Positions 25,101 through 40,100 are shown, counted from the first letter of the stretch. The stretch is DNA of 64,000 nucleotides from Crossaster papposus (GCA_037893245.1 JBAIAA010000650.1:62001-126000), one strand, 5' to 3'. The notes: generated by a model from the sequence alone, not told the origin. Numbers and translations are program-made.

Positions 25101-28100
25101 TGTCCCATCTCGCCGCTAGGAAAGGAACGAAAACACCGTTATGTCAGGGTGGCTGGGAGATGACAACCTTCACACGGGCCACCCTGTTTCCACTCATGTC
25201 ATCAAACCGATGTATGCAGTAACAAGTTAAGCTGTTCATCATACAAAAGAAGAAGACCGTTGTGTCGACCACCCTAGTGGCCCCTGACCATGAGTCCACT
25301 TAAAGATGATCTAATGCCGCCATATGGAAATCATCTATATATACCTTGGTATTCATTGCAACCGTCAGAAAAAAAATCTTACATAAAACAGGACAAAGCA
25401 CTTTCTTGCATGTCCTTGTCAAAACCTATTTAAAAACAAGAGCGGCCCTATGTCAACTATCTTTTAAAATGCACTTCTTGTGCGAGGCTGATAAAGCAAC
25501 AAGCAAAATAGTGTTCAATGGCAAACCGATTTATTTCTCTACGAGCGCGATTCGCATTTCGATTCGCAATTCGCAATTCCTTTCGGACTCAAAATTTGTA
25601 AAAAAAAAAAATTCAAAATCAAATCGGGTACAAATCAGGAATCGGGTCTACCAAAGAGCTTAACGGAACAAGGGTGGTAACTTTGGGACGACGGCAAGGT
25701 GCCTATGCGGAAGTTGAGGAAAGTGTTCTACGTCTTCGGCAGTGAACAATATCGCCGCGTTCGCATTGGACTTGTTTTGGTAAAACCTACAGAGAACTTA
25801 ACCAAATTAAATCCAATGCGGACAGGGGGTAACATTGTCAAATTGTCCATTTTACTCTCCGCAACCGTAAAATCTACAGGCCCAAGCTTCTAGCGGAGGA
25901 TTTAACACCGTTAACTTTGACAATCACGTACTGTAACATTTGACAATATTAAGTCCAATGCGAACGCGGCTTTTGAAAGTCAACCGCACCAATAATGTAT
26001 ATAATCGGCCGCCTGGCTTCGAGTGCTCGCTAAATTTGAACAACTAACGTGAGCCGTCAGGGAAGTACGTACACAAATTCATGGGTAAATATCAAATGTT
26101 TCGTTTGCGTGCCGGTATATGATCAGGTATTAGGAGTCACCTGAAGTATTGTCTTTTAAACATGACTCTTTGCTCTGTCCAAATTATCATGAAAGTGTAA
26201 GGTTTTCCCGGCCATTTTAAACGAATTTTCTAAGCAACAGCTCAGAAGAATTTGATCTGCAATGACAAATATTTTCGCGACACTGTTTAAATAGAGTGAC
26301 CAACATTTAAAAATAAATGGCAAATGACTAAATTGGTTTGGTGAAAGCATAAAGAAAGGAAGTTTGGTGAAAGCGCGGGAGAGTTTGTGAATTTGAATAA
26401 TAGGTTTTTTTAGTAAATAGCCGGGGAAACTTATCACGTACAGAGACACTTCTCGAGATCGTTATTTGTTTCCCCTGGGGAAAAATTCTTTGGCGTTGAC
26501 TGGAATATTCAAGAATCTAATCAAGGAAATATAAATCTCCCGGCGTCGCAAATACGAAAAGGAAATGCCATCGTATCATCGTATCGGCTCCAAGGCGCGG
26601 GCTTAATATGTTGTTTGCTATCGATTCCCTCGTGCATGCGACCTCACTCAATAGCATTATGCATTCAAGGTGAACGATGTCTCGACCTATCGAATTAAGA
26701 CCCGTCCGAGGTTTTGTCAGACGGCGAGATGGGGATACTAGGAGCAGAAAGAGGATGAAATCGGAATCTGGACAAAGAGGACGTCTGAAAATGAATCACA
26801 GCATCTCATGTGATAGAAGATGCGCAGTAGACCAGGGTCCAATTTCAGGGCTCTGTTAACTACAGAATTCCTCGCCTACGGTCACCATTTTCCGCTAACC
26901 GCGCTAGCAGAAAAATTATGTGCTTACAGTGTAAGTAAAGCAAAGAATCCTTAGTTACGGGTTGTACGCATGCTCAGATACCAAAATTCCTCGCTAACGC
27001 GTGAAATATGTTTACAGTAAGCACCGAATGTTCTGCTATAGTAAGCAAGGATTTTTCGCTAACAGTAAGCAGAGCCAAGAAATTGGGCCCTGTACAGCTG
27101 TTCAATGGTGTAATTGCCGTATTGTCTCAGCGTACGTGTCTAACGAAGTTTATATTTTGTTATAAAATGAAGACAAGAATAGGCAGACAAGGGCAGAACA
27201 AACTGTGGAAGGAAACATCGGTATATGTATCTTCTGATCAATTACCTTCCGCTAGATTTAGTTCACAGATATTTAGATTATTTTCAGTTGTTCATGTTGT
27301 TTTAAACTTTTTTACCAAAACATTACACTTGACGAGACAATTTTAACAATGATTATAGAAAGTCCAATTCTTTCTGTAAATCTTGACCAAATTTTACCCG
27401 ATATGGTTCACTTGGTACGACTGTGCATTATAGGGGGCCTGCCATAATACAAGGAAATTACATCTTTCACGGAAGAAACATTCCTTTTCCAAGGGAATTA
27501 TTCCATCCTTTTATTGTTAGGTGTGTTGCACACTAATGGCTTATTTGACAAAACTTTGGATACTGTAACAAATCTGGTTTGTGAGTTTCAATAAGGTTCT
27601 AACCAGAACTTGGCCAATTATGTTCATTTTGCCCTTCTTTTGCACATTTTTAAAAATACAAACTGCAGTCAGTGATATCATGGACAAGAATTACTGCCGG
27701 TTCGTAGATAGTACTGATGTGACCAACTCGGCACCAATATGTTTCCACAATAATCAGGAACAAAACGCCGCTATCTTGATGACGTGCGACATACCTCCAT
27801 GCGACGGTAAGTGCCGCTTGTTAAATTTGGGATCATCTTCATCCTCGATCGAGTGGAGATTTGTTAGGACCCGATTTATGGCCAATATGGTTTGGTCTGC
27901 GAAACACTGTACCAAAGAATCGAGGTCAACGCTTGGAGAATTCCCATCTGATTCTAAGTCCCAGGCTCCAACCTTATTTTAGAACCAAAGATGAAGCCGG
28001 AATTGGAGACATAGCCGAAATAAAAATAAAAAAAACTTTAAACAATATTGTGATTAGCTTTCTTATATACGGCGTGCCATTTGTTTATATCTACATTCAA

Positions 28101-31100
28101 ATGTGCCCGGCGGTATGCGCACGCAATGCTTTGCATAAATTTGGTTAGGAGATGACATAAGAGGTCACATGAATCAAAAGTCGATCAAACGTCACTCCTT
28201 AATCAAATTTGTATGCAAAACACGATGCGTGCGCATACCGCCGGGCACATGTGTATTGCTGTAAACAGAGACATATACTTGTCTTGTCTTGTTAATCTCA
28301 CCGTCTTAAAATACAATTTTAGATTTTGTTTGGTCCCATTTAACGAATATTTGATCTGATTTTTGTTAAATTCAGCTCACGCTGGTTGCATGAAGCACGC
28401 GGATAGCAGTGACTACCGCGACGCCGCCATGTTCACGGCGAGCGGCTACCGGTGTCTTCGGTGGGAAGATGTGAATGACATTAAACCCGTCAATCCTCGG
28501 ACGTTTCCAAATGCAGGTGGGTTAAAAAAAAATTTTTTAAAAAGAGTGATGTATCACGAAAAAATAATAATCTCTATTTCAGTTTGATATTCTGAGGAGA
28601 GGGTATTTATTTTGTGTAGTCAAGGAGCAAAGTCCAGGAATGTAGTCGAGTCCATCACAAGTCCCTGCAAATCCCTGTAAGTCCCTGTAAGTCCCTGTAA
28701 GTCCATCACAAGTCCTCCAGTTCCCATTCACATCACACGCTATTCAAATGAGCTTTGACAAAAGCATTCCTTTGTCATTGTTCATCCAGTTACTTGTGAC
28801 TGCCTTTATGAAGGGACTTGTGACTGGCTTCACGAAAGGACTTGTAAAAGGACTTGCAGGGACTCGACTACAACCAAAACCCTCTAAATAATGAGTGGGT
28901 GCAACACCCACTACATCTAAGGTTTGACTGTATGGAATGGTAGAGTAAACTCCCTGGTACACATTATAGGTAGTATGTGGGCTCAAATTGTGGTATGTAG
29001 TCTTGAGTTTATAATACAGCGCTAATTAATGTTTTCCCGTAGGAACGTGCAGTATATAATTCTGTACTATATATAGACGAATGTATTTTGAGATAAGATT
29101 AGGCATAATGTTCATAGTTTGTAAAGGTAGTTATATAAAAAAAATAAAACAATTCTGCACTAAATTGTCTTAATGATATGTCTCAATATAAGCAAACGTG
29201 ATTGTAATCATTGTTGGATCCATGGAGAAAAGGGGTTATTTGAGAATTGAGCTTCATATATCTGGCTGTATCTCTATGGTGCCGAGTTGGCAAGGTGCCG
29301 AAGTGGCTGGATACTCTTTCCACACATGCAGCCAATAACACTAAACAAATCCTGGGCGGTTATTACATTCGGGATTGTTGGAACGTATGTATAGAACTTT
29401 ATCGTAAAAAAACATCTGAGTTTCTATTGTAAATTGATTTGGGTCGACAGTTATCAGAGTAGTTTTAATTACTTTGGGTATATAACTGCTGCTGAGTGTG
29501 CACCTGTCCGGTTTACGGTCCACCTGTCAATATGTTTGGTTACTGATAGGCAGTCACTAGTGATTCATAATAATATATGAAGACTTCTGTAGGTTTCCAA
29601 ATGGGTCGAATTTGCTTCCAAGTACGAAAATGTATATTTGCTATAAGCAGAATCAGCCGAGAAGTCGTTACTGCACATAATTTACATTGCATGACATTTC
29701 GAGCTGTAAAGTGTTTTCGCTTTGGTATACAAATTATGTGACCGAATATTTTAGTGTTTAGTTATTTGTTTATCACATGCAAGTAGAAAAAACATGCATT
29801 TGCTCTTTATTTTGGTACATCACTGAGGCGACCGAGATAGACTGACACCAAAGCGGTGCATTTAAACAAGATTGTTTGGTATTTTGAGGGGTTCTCGCAA
29901 CAATAATACGGGGGGAGGGGGGGGGGGGGGGGGGTGTCATCCAATGGCCCACCCCACGGTCAACAGGTGAGGGGGTGATATATATCAATCAATAATTACC
30001 CCAGCGATTTGTTTTTAATACGTATACGTGGCATTTAATATGGATATGAAGATGTTTCGTATACAGTGCATGACTGAGGTTCAAGCGATATGTTATCCAA
30101 AACTAATTTCGTACCAAGCCGTTTGTCGTGTAAGCATTATTTTGTATATTAAGGTAATTGGTACTAGAATTAAGTGCACATTTATGTACATGTAACAGTG
30201 AGGGTGATATAACAGATACGCATGTTCTTTTGGTTCCCCCCTATAAAAAATGATTAGATCTTGTGGAGAATTATTGTCGAAACCCCAACAACAGAACCAA
30301 GCCCTGGTGCTACTATCGCGACCAAGATAACGACACCACGTGGGATTACTGCAGCATACCATTCTGTAAGTCAACCCAAACGATGGTAACTAGACAACCA
30401 TTTCATGTCTTAATTTGTCGTTACTTTGCAACTCAATATACGATTCTGATGGAGAATTTATACACGGCGAGGATTGGAAATTGACATTAATGAGCTGGTT
30501 ATAATAGGGAGAATACAGTTGTGTAGGGTATGTCTAGGGTCGCAGAATTTGAGATCAGGATGTAAAAATAGAAACATTCATTAGTTTTCTTCAACAGAAT
30601 GGAAGCTTCCAGCTGCGTTTATTTTGCATAATTTTTGCCACGACGTACGGATTTAGGCGTAACCTCTTAACTCGATTTAAATTATGCGTGATCTCGCCTA
30701 ATGAACTTGCACTTTCAATCGCCATAAAGGTAATGCGGCGGCTTTCATTTCAAGCCGTGCACTTTTATCTATACCGGCCCAACGGGACTTCAAAGATTAC
30801 AATATTATTACTATATAGGTTGGTAAACTGGGATACCATTAGGGCTATTCAATTACCGACATATTATTGATATCAGAGATAATGAATTTTTACCTTGATA
30901 TCGGCTGTAGGCCAATTGGCCTTTACTTTAAAACAAATTGACATGAAGTACCTTTTTTACTATAGCGAGCTAGAAATAGGCCCCATAGTTTCGAAGCACA
31001 CCAAATTATGACTAGGCCTATCTAACAAAGAAAAACGGTGCACTAACAAAGTCCATTGTTACTTGGCACTGAATCTATTGTTACTTGATCACAGTGTAAA

Positions 31101-34100
31101 AGTAATTTGTAATTTCGCTTGTTTCAGATGCACCATAAAAACAGATTTGTTAAAAATAACCAATTGATTGGTAGATTTGTATCCAACCAATAGGCCTATA
31201 TTGGTCAATTTCAACCAAAATATTTGTTATTTGTACAATTGTGTTTGTTAAAATGACCAATATCATTGGTTATTTCGACCACTATTTTTGTTAAAATTGA
31301 CTAATATCATTGGTCGGACACATATCTACGAATCAGTTGGTTATTTCAAGCAAATTTGTGACCCAGCACGAGTAAATGAGACACTTTGAGGCAAAAATTA
31401 AAATTGAGATTTTGATTTCATCATTTAAAGCTTGTTTAGCTTTATATAATGAAATCAAAATCTCAATTTTTATTTTTGCCTCAAAGTGTCTCATTTACTC
31501 GTGCTGGGTCACATTTGTTTTCAGGGTGTGTGATTCACGACATGTGTTTTGTTTTTCCTTCTGTTTTGTGTATAAGAACATTTTATGCATAGTGTTGTTT
31601 GCAGTGCATTTTCATTGGCCTTTATGCTATATACGCATACATTTTTTACCTGTCATAAGACAATCATATCACAGTGATTTGGCTTACCTTTTATGGTAGT
31701 AGTACGTTGGCGTCAGTTAAAAGGAGGGGACATGCATGCGATCGTCGCGTCAATAAAATTACCGATTTATAGTTCCACCATTCTGTTCTTCGGTTACGCA
31801 TGGCGCGCGGACGAAATTCACCTGTTGGGGAAATACGAAATACGAACTGTGGAAACTGAAATCTTGAAACTCTACACTTAAACAAAACAATGTTGTTGGT
31901 TGTCCACTTGGTATAGGACACCAAGCAATCAAAATGTTTATCAAGTAGATAAGGTATATAATCCACCATGTTGTTTTTGTAGTAAAACAATTTTTTTTAA
32001 AGAGTGGAAGTCAATGGAACTTGTTTTCTGAATCCATCTGAATGTTTATCTTTCTTATTTCTGTGTCATTATTGTTTTACACAAGCAAACATACACAATT
32101 AAAGGATAATTTTTGTAAAAAAAAAAAAAATAGAGTACGTGACTTTTTTTGTTTTACAACATACGGTGGTAACTTTTCAAGATACATTTCATTCCAAGGC
32201 AGCGGTCGCTGTTACGGTTATCGACACCCATGTGCCACACGAGAGAAAATCGTTAATCATCACATTTTTCTACAGGGAACGGTTTGCAGCTGTGCGTGTT
32301 TTAAATATTCCTACTCGACGACTGTTTCCTTATAGACTTTATTTTCTCTATTATCGAATGCTAATTGGAAAACCGAAACAGGGTTTCTGCTTGAAAAAAA
32401 GAAGAAGTGATATATGGAACACGTATGTTGTTCTACTCTGAAATGGTTTATAAATTTAATTACAAAATCATGAAGGTCCGACGGTAAATTATAAACATTT
32501 AGCAATAAATATCCATGATATACGACAAGCGGACCCAGTGATAAGGAAAGAGAGAAAGTAACAAGGGACTTAACTCTTTTATCATAAAGGCGCCAAATCT
32601 GTAAGGACGTGAGAGGGGTTGTATCAAGTTGTGTTTTCGTAATCGATTCATAGGTATCTAGGTAACGTTTTAAAAGCATTTTGCCGTTGGGATGAAGGGG
32701 ATTTGGACACCGGCTTTTAATAGTTCACTCACGAACGTTTCGAAGCAGCGTATACAATTACATTGGTTACGATAACTAATATTATTAGACGGTTTCCCAT
32801 CAATTTAAGGGTAGATATTGTGTCGAACCACGTTTTGGGTCGAAAGTACCAACAGACGGTTAGTTAGCAAACACGCAGTTTTGTTGATAAATTAAACCGT
32901 ATAAAATTGGTTATTTCAAACATGCAGTGTTTTTTATAGAAATAGTCACGTGTTATTGTAATCAAAATGATGCCTTATGACTAATTTACATTATTTTGAT
33001 TAATATATGTTGACAGTGTATAGTGTAGCGGATTAAAATATGAACAATGGATATTTTTCCATCCTCAATGGATATTTTTCCATCCTCCATGGATAGACCT
33101 TATGGATAGACCAATGGACCGATCCGGCCTGTCAATCACTACGCGCGCATTGACCAATAAGATTACGAGTTTTGTTCAGGCAACTTAGCAACGGTTGCTA
33201 CAGGCGTGGTCCGCCATTAGCTCGGTCAAACTATCACATGTGGTTACAAACGTGTACACAAACAAATGGCTTCGGTACGAAAAAGCACCGTATTTGTCAA
33301 TCAAAATACGGCTCGGTATTGAGTTTTAAAAATTGTCAAAAATATGCATGAAATGGTCATGAAATATGTAAATAACACGCTGGTACTCGGATTACGACAT
33401 CATTTTTCCCCGTTAAATTCCAAAACAAATTCCCGAAAATGAGAATTACCGTTGAACTCGATCGTGTGACGTGAACGGTGGGAATGTCAAGAAGATAAAC
33501 AAGCCACAAGGTCAAGGACAGTGCAGTCTAAGGTAGGATAGGGGCCTAAAGTATGTAGAGTTAATAGTAATGCTCTACATGTATAGCAGTCTATTAATTA
33601 GGCTATGGTTTAATCCTGTTGTGACAAAATACGCGATTTATTCCAGTAGCGGTAGTGACTTACCAAGCAACACTTACATTTACACCGTCCATATAAATTG
33701 ACATGCATGCATGCTTCATTTCCCCCAACTGCAACTTAACCATCCTCCATGTACTGTTCATACCGTTCCTTAAAATAATGGTCATCCTTAGTTCGCCCGC
33801 TAACTTACTGATAGTAATTTTGTCCCCGCCTAAAGTTTAAATCAATATTTTCGTTGTACGTGTTCTACGCCTAGCCTACACGTACATGTACATGTACATG
33901 TACATGTACCATCATACGTATACATGTTCACGCGTGTGCAACTTGACCGAGGTAATGGCGTCGCCAGGGGGGGGCGGAGGGGGGGCCCAACAAAGTGCGC
34001 CACCAACGTTGAAATGTATCTCATTCATTCTTCCACGCTCATGAGCCACACATCTCACACAGTTATACGTATAGATCGCTACCGCGAAGCGCACCATTGA

Positions 34101-37100
34101 AACACGTACAAATTTTCTCCGCGCTCGCTACCCGATTTCAGTGATTCATGCAACGTCCGCAAAGCCAGGTACACAGGCACGATCTACACGAATTTTTGTT
34201 GGGGCGATGTCATTTTCTGCTATTTTCGTTCGAAAACAACACAATAAAACGCAAGGGGTTCACAGGCAGATTTTTTTTAAAATTCAGTATATCACTGCTA
34301 CATCCTTTTTTAACGTATCAATGGAAAAAAATGAGTGGGTTCGAAGCACGATTTTTCACAATTTATCGATTATTATTGCCCTTTTTAGGGGAGGTATTTG
34401 TCAACGTCGTTTGAGTATTTGTGCACAATCTCTACGTGCATCAACGGTACGTCAACGTAAAAATTTTTCGACTGCTTTTTTTCATTTTCAATACAAATGT
34501 TGTCATTGGATGATAAAAATTAAGGTAAATAACAACGTTGTACAACTACAAAAGACAAGATGTTAAGATTGGATGCCAAAAACTCTTAATTTTTCCCGTG
34601 AGAAAATTGTTCCCCCTATTTTGAGAATGGACGGTACCCCAGCGTTTCGCAATCACAGCCTCGAAGGGCCCCCCCTCCGCCCCCCCCCTGGGCGTCGCCA
34701 TGCCGTTGCTAAGGTGGGCGGGGCTTATGGTCAAATCCGGATCGGTCCATTAGGCGGCACCCAGCTCGCACGTGACGCGCTCGTACGCACGCACTGTGGG
34801 CTCTTTCCACCAATAGGGTTACCAATATGTGCGCGCGCGCGTCAACTGTGAGAACGCGCGCGGCGAGCAAGCGCGCGTGACACCACCGCAGTTTTTGCTT
34901 CTAATTTTGTTGGACGAATTCCTGATGTATAACTGCTTATGGTCACTCAAGTAGTACTTTAACACTGCTAATCTTTAAAGTTCATGTACGTGCAGAATAC
35001 TGAAGGAGGTAAGTTAAGTAAACAGTCAAATACACTTATTACATGCGGCGGTTTAATTATCCTTGAAGCCCACGCAAACACACGAACTGAATACAAACAA
35101 GGCGACAGGGGGAAAAGTACGTGTTGCTTATCGTGGCCTCTGATGGCAATTATCACAAAACGAAGATCAACTTGTCAGCCGAGTCATTAACATACAAATT
35201 TAAACAGTATAAACATCTTTCTATAATATCAAATGCAAACTTACTGCATGGAAACGAAATGTGAATTTTTATTTTAGTTAGACCAAGTTCAAGCATATAG
35301 GTACAATTAACTTGTTCCTGGCTGACGAACTAATATACGTGCGTGCTTTGCTGGTCAATACATCCATCTACGTGGAATCTTTATTTTGCCTTAAAAGAAA
35401 TCAGTTGCCTACGTTTCGTATCAGTTGTGCCACATCAGCTTTGTCGAATCAATGTGATAATGTAATTATGAAATGTATGAAACAACAAAATAAGTAACCA
35501 AGCTACAAGGACTGCGGCAGCCCGCTTTCGAGTTAAAAAAAAAATCCAAGAATTTTAGTAAAGTTCATTTGTCAGTACCAATCAATGTAGCAGAAATTAC
35601 GGAATATAAGGGCAGTAGGCGGCTGGTTTTCTTTACAAAAGATCTAGACAAGCGGGCCAACGGGTTGTCCGAACTTATCAATTGCGGTCCGATTGCCAAT
35701 TCGTCTTAACAGCCACCTTTTTTGGGTAACTTCTTCATCAATTATCAGGTAACTCGGACAGCTTGTCCCACTTCAACCGCACGGTCTCCGCTACCATGGA
35801 TTTGAGCCTCGGCCTACTGGGAGCCCAGCCGTCCATCAGTAATGCCGAGGACTGCGCTAGACAGTGCCTGGATGAGAGCGATTTCACCTGTCGTTCCTTT
35901 ATCTTTAACGAGGTATTTATGTAAACCCCTTAATTGGTATCTAAAATCGTTTGTCTGTTTGTTGGCTTTATACGCAGGAACATTATTATGACACGTTATC
36001 TCTGTAGAAGCGCAAAAACGATGTAATACTCCATTAGCGTGTATACACGTTATCCGACGCCAACTTGTGTAAACGCGCTTGTCACACCGAAATCGCCAAC
36101 TGCAGTTTGTAAATGAATTTGTTGTGAACGTTTTATAGTTGTTAGTCTAGGACACGTATACGAAACAAGGTTTTGTAACTGGGTTGCAAGCCTGGAATGT
36201 CTTGTTACTGGTAAAACTGTTTAACTACAGAAGAAAACATTAACCTATAAAACTATTACCTGCACTTTTCACTTTTCCTGTTGATCTTTATTCAAGTAAC
36301 ATGGAAAAATGTAATATATAAATAAAAACCAGGTACAACTAGAGAAATTATAAAATAAGTACATAATAAACACAGAAATTACAAAAAAAGACACAATAAC
36401 ATGTTTTTCGAAATTATAAAACATGTGAATGAATGATGATTTATTGCATACCTTTAAAACCTTTTTTTTTTTTTTTTTTGGGGGGGGAGGGTTGAAAGTA
36501 AATAAGATTATCTTTTTTCTTCAAATTGATCACTTTTAAAAGATCAATCTCTGTTTCCTCTCGACGACTGTTTCCCTCATCATACTAGGGCCTCATTCTT
36601 TGGCGAGTCAATCGCGGAATATATAGGAGACACTCGATCCACCATTCTTACATTTCAAGGCTAGGATTTCCCCTTCAATTTCCGGGGGGCAACATTCGAT
36701 TAATACGATGTCAGTACCGTTATATAAACCTCACCTCTTTGTTTCTACATAGAAATCGCGCCTGAGAATTCTTTTTTTAAATATGACCCCCATTCATAAT
36801 GATGTTTAAAGAAACTGCAGTGTCTTCTTTCAAAATAATCAGATTATTGTTTCTTCACTCTTGTGATCATTAACCACGGCTGCGCCAGATTAAAACCAAA
36901 ATTCTCCAGAGGTTTTATATTTTTTAGTCAAGGTTTAATGTTTGTGATGGCCTTTCGAAGAATCGTGGACACGTCTAGAAAAGAAAGTCGAGGAAATAAA
37001 AAAAGAGCATGAATCGAGGAATTGTTTTACTTCTGAAAGGACGAACAAAGTCGCTTCCCCCGTGGGTTGGGAAAGTACTTTAATCCCCCCCCCCCCAAAA

Positions 37101-40100
37101 AAAAAAAAAAGAAGAAGAAGATGTCCTTGAATGCTAAGACTCGCTAGAATCCACTATTGAAATTAGAGAAATTGTCGACCATTAATCAAATCAATCAAGT
37201 CAAGTTAAACAAAAAAATGCTTGGTAAACATGGTTTCGGAAGATGCGAGGTTTATTCGGAAAGAACAGGTCCCCACCCCAGGGGTTATGAGTTGCTGCAG
37301 GTTTGTTTTCCCGGAGGGTGGAAGGTAAATGTATTCAACCGTAGGTTTGGGAGTTATAGGTGTGACACATTTTGTCCGGACAATTTTAAGTCCTGCAGGT
37401 TTTTTTGTCATTTCTCTATTTCCTTTTCATTACTGAAAAAGTGCATTTGAAGTGTTGTGGAAATATTAAAGGATAATACATTAACCCTAACACTCCTTAA
37501 TCCTCCAAAATCAATATGATTTTGCACACACCCTTGGGAGTTAGGGTTAAAAGGAAAATGGTATTACTTCGGGGGTTTGGGGACATCTTTTCATCAGTTT
37601 GCACCAACGCGTATAGTGCAGACGATTTCCATTTAACTTGAAATTGTACTCATGTTTGTTTTTTTGGGGGGATTAGATTTAAGTTTTTAAAGTTCAGATT
37701 AAGTTTGTGAGGCAATACGACTTAGTACAAAAGAGTATACTAATTAATATATTGTTAATTCACACATAATACACGGAGGCTATAACATGACTGATATAAC
37801 AGGGATGCAGTTGAATCTATCACAAGCTTCTGTATAAGTCCATCACAAGTCCTCCAGACCCAATACAAATCAGCTTTGACAAAGGCGTTTCTTTATTATA
37901 ACTTGCTGTTAGTTAGTCCATTGTTACTTGCGACTGGACTTATAAATGGACTTGTGAATTTACATGTGAATAAATTTGTAACTTGACATGCCATTGACCA
38001 AATACTTACAAACTATAGCAATTGCTTTTTGAATTTTTTTCTTACATTTTTATAAAAAAAAAAAAATTGCTTACAAAAAGCTTATACTTTTAAGCAAAAC
38101 AAAAGCTTGTTTCTTGCAAGCAAATGCTTTCCAGATTAGCAATTGCTTAATAACGTATACATAAAAAACCCTTTGCTTTTGTCATTATAAGCAGTTAGTG
38201 CCATTGCTCAGAACCTAAGCGTTTGCTAGATAAGCTTAAGAAAAAGCTGTTATAGTCAAAGCAAATAGTTATGTATGTGCTTCTAAGCAATTGCTTTTGT
38301 TTCTGCTTGATAAACTTTTGCTTCATGCTTGCTTTAAGCAACTGCTTGGTTTTTTTTTACCAGGCCCATTGACACGACTATATCCATGACGTGTGAATAC
38401 GGAAATAGGTTAGCAAGTACTACACGGAAAGATATATAATTGTCCTTATATGTTTTTTATATAGGCCTATAAGAAAGCTTTTGCTGGCTCTGAACTATGC
38501 CGGTGATGAGAATGTGATCTCGGGATATCTCGGATAAAATAAATATATTTCATTGATGTACCCGCAAACTTCCTTCCTAACTTACCAAATCGACATCGCA
38601 AAGCTTCATCAACACTGAATTATGTATTTATATACAGTGTAGTAGAATACATTTCAAAGCGCCCGACAGATTACATAGTTCAGGAAAGGATCTTAGCTTT
38701 AAGGTTAAGGAACAGGGGGTGAGTGAAGGCGCGTTGCAGGATAGAAGTGGGTCTGGGGCATGCCCCCGGAAATGTATCCACCTATGATGTATTTCTCTTG
38801 CATTCTAAGCCAATTTGAGAATAAATTTTGGAACTTTATTATTCCATCTATCACGTTTGGCCCTATTTTATTTATAGCGCCATAACATTAGTGAACACGG
38901 CGATGGTGCTTGCAACCCCCTCACAGATCAGTTAATGGAGCGAAGTAATGTAAATATTTACCCGTCTTCTTTCCTTCAAGTAGCGTTGGCTTTCACTCGA
39001 ACAAGCAAACGTGAACCAACTCAACAAGATGCGTCACAAATTGCCGGAACTAATTTTGAGTAATTGCCTTAGGGACAAGAATTGTTCACACTAGAAATCC
39101 ATTGGAACCTAGTTTTATTCACCCACATTCAAAAAATATCAGAGTACACTTTGGTAGATATAGTTCACGATAATCGAAATGACACTAGCAAACCGTGTGC
39201 TTATTGGTGCATGAGAAGTAAGCTGTTGAGCAGGGTTTTGGTTGGTTGCTTTTGTTTTGGTTGATTGCTTTTTAGCCAACCAACCCACACCGACAGATAC
39301 CTTCACAGCAGTTATTTCCATCACCGTAAGATTAAGACTTCCATCAACCAGGCCCTCGTCCGCAGAAAAAAAACATCTGTGATAAAGAACATCTCTCCCA
39401 GGAACTCCGGCCAACACATCACCACAGCGCTGCAACGCAACGGAAACAAGGCCGCGCCAGCCAAATCAAGACACAAGACCCCAGACCCAATCCCGACCGA
39501 AGGGTCACATAAAATTATACCCAAAGCCGACTAGTTAGGGCCCCTATATGTCCATTATTCTCCCCTGCCTAGGTAGTACTTCACAGTAGGTAGTACTCTT
39601 GGACCGGCCAGGCACAGAGCGCAGACCAGGAGATACACGATCCCCTGCCAATGTGGCAAAGTGTACATCGACAAGACTGGCAGGGACCTCCACACCAGAC
39701 TCAATGAACACAAAGCCCATTACAGAAAGGGAGACTTTGACAAATCATCAATTTTTAAGCTCTTCAACATCGAAGACCATCAGTTCAACTGGAATCAGTC
39801 TGAAGTCATCACCAGCATCGTAAGCTGGTACCTTCGCCGCATCAGAGAAGCCATCGAAATCATCAAGCACAACACGCGGTTCCCCAAGACATCGGTTTCT
39901 ACATCAGCGACATCTGGCGCCTCCTATACCCTAGGACATTTATTTATCTAGGACACTTATTTCTCCGTATGGGTCACCTACAATAAGTTATAGCCTACAA
40001 CCTTGGCAACCTTCCCCTTCCCCTTCCTTTACACTGACGTCAGTCTCCTGACGACGGGCAGAGCATACTGTCCGAAACGTTGAGTTCCATCCGGTTCTTT

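Larger units (their letters stand above)
21937..27668 (+). other. Intron 2 (5.7 kb)
   Basis: Splits kringle 1. Contains the minisatellite, the GCACCACGAAGTG foldback, a MITE at 25754-25970 and diverged elements near 26.2-27.1 kb. 22.8-25.7 kb holds only unrecognised short ORFs. Confidence 0.55.
28517..30257 (+). other. Intron 4 (1.7 kb)
   Basis: Splits kringle 2. Contains the foldback MITE above and a G-rich run at 29910-29934. Otherwise nothing recognised. Confidence 0.55.
30366..35748 (+). other. Intron 5 (5.4 kb)
   Basis: Separates kringle 2 from PAN. Holds the nested palindrome/ACCAATATT element, a half MITE at 32935-33022, a (TACATG)n array and the hAT-like element. A CG-rich patch lies at 34740-34880. 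No exon seen. Confidence 0.55.

Noticed and set aside
30263-30484. Kringle-like frame read as continuing past exon 5
   Set aside because: The kringle ends at the GTAAGT donor. Sequence after it is unrelated and phase matches exon 6.
34141-34566. 141-codon open frame inside the hAT-like element
   Set aside because: No transposase motif seen. The element is only 726 bp and probably non-autonomous.
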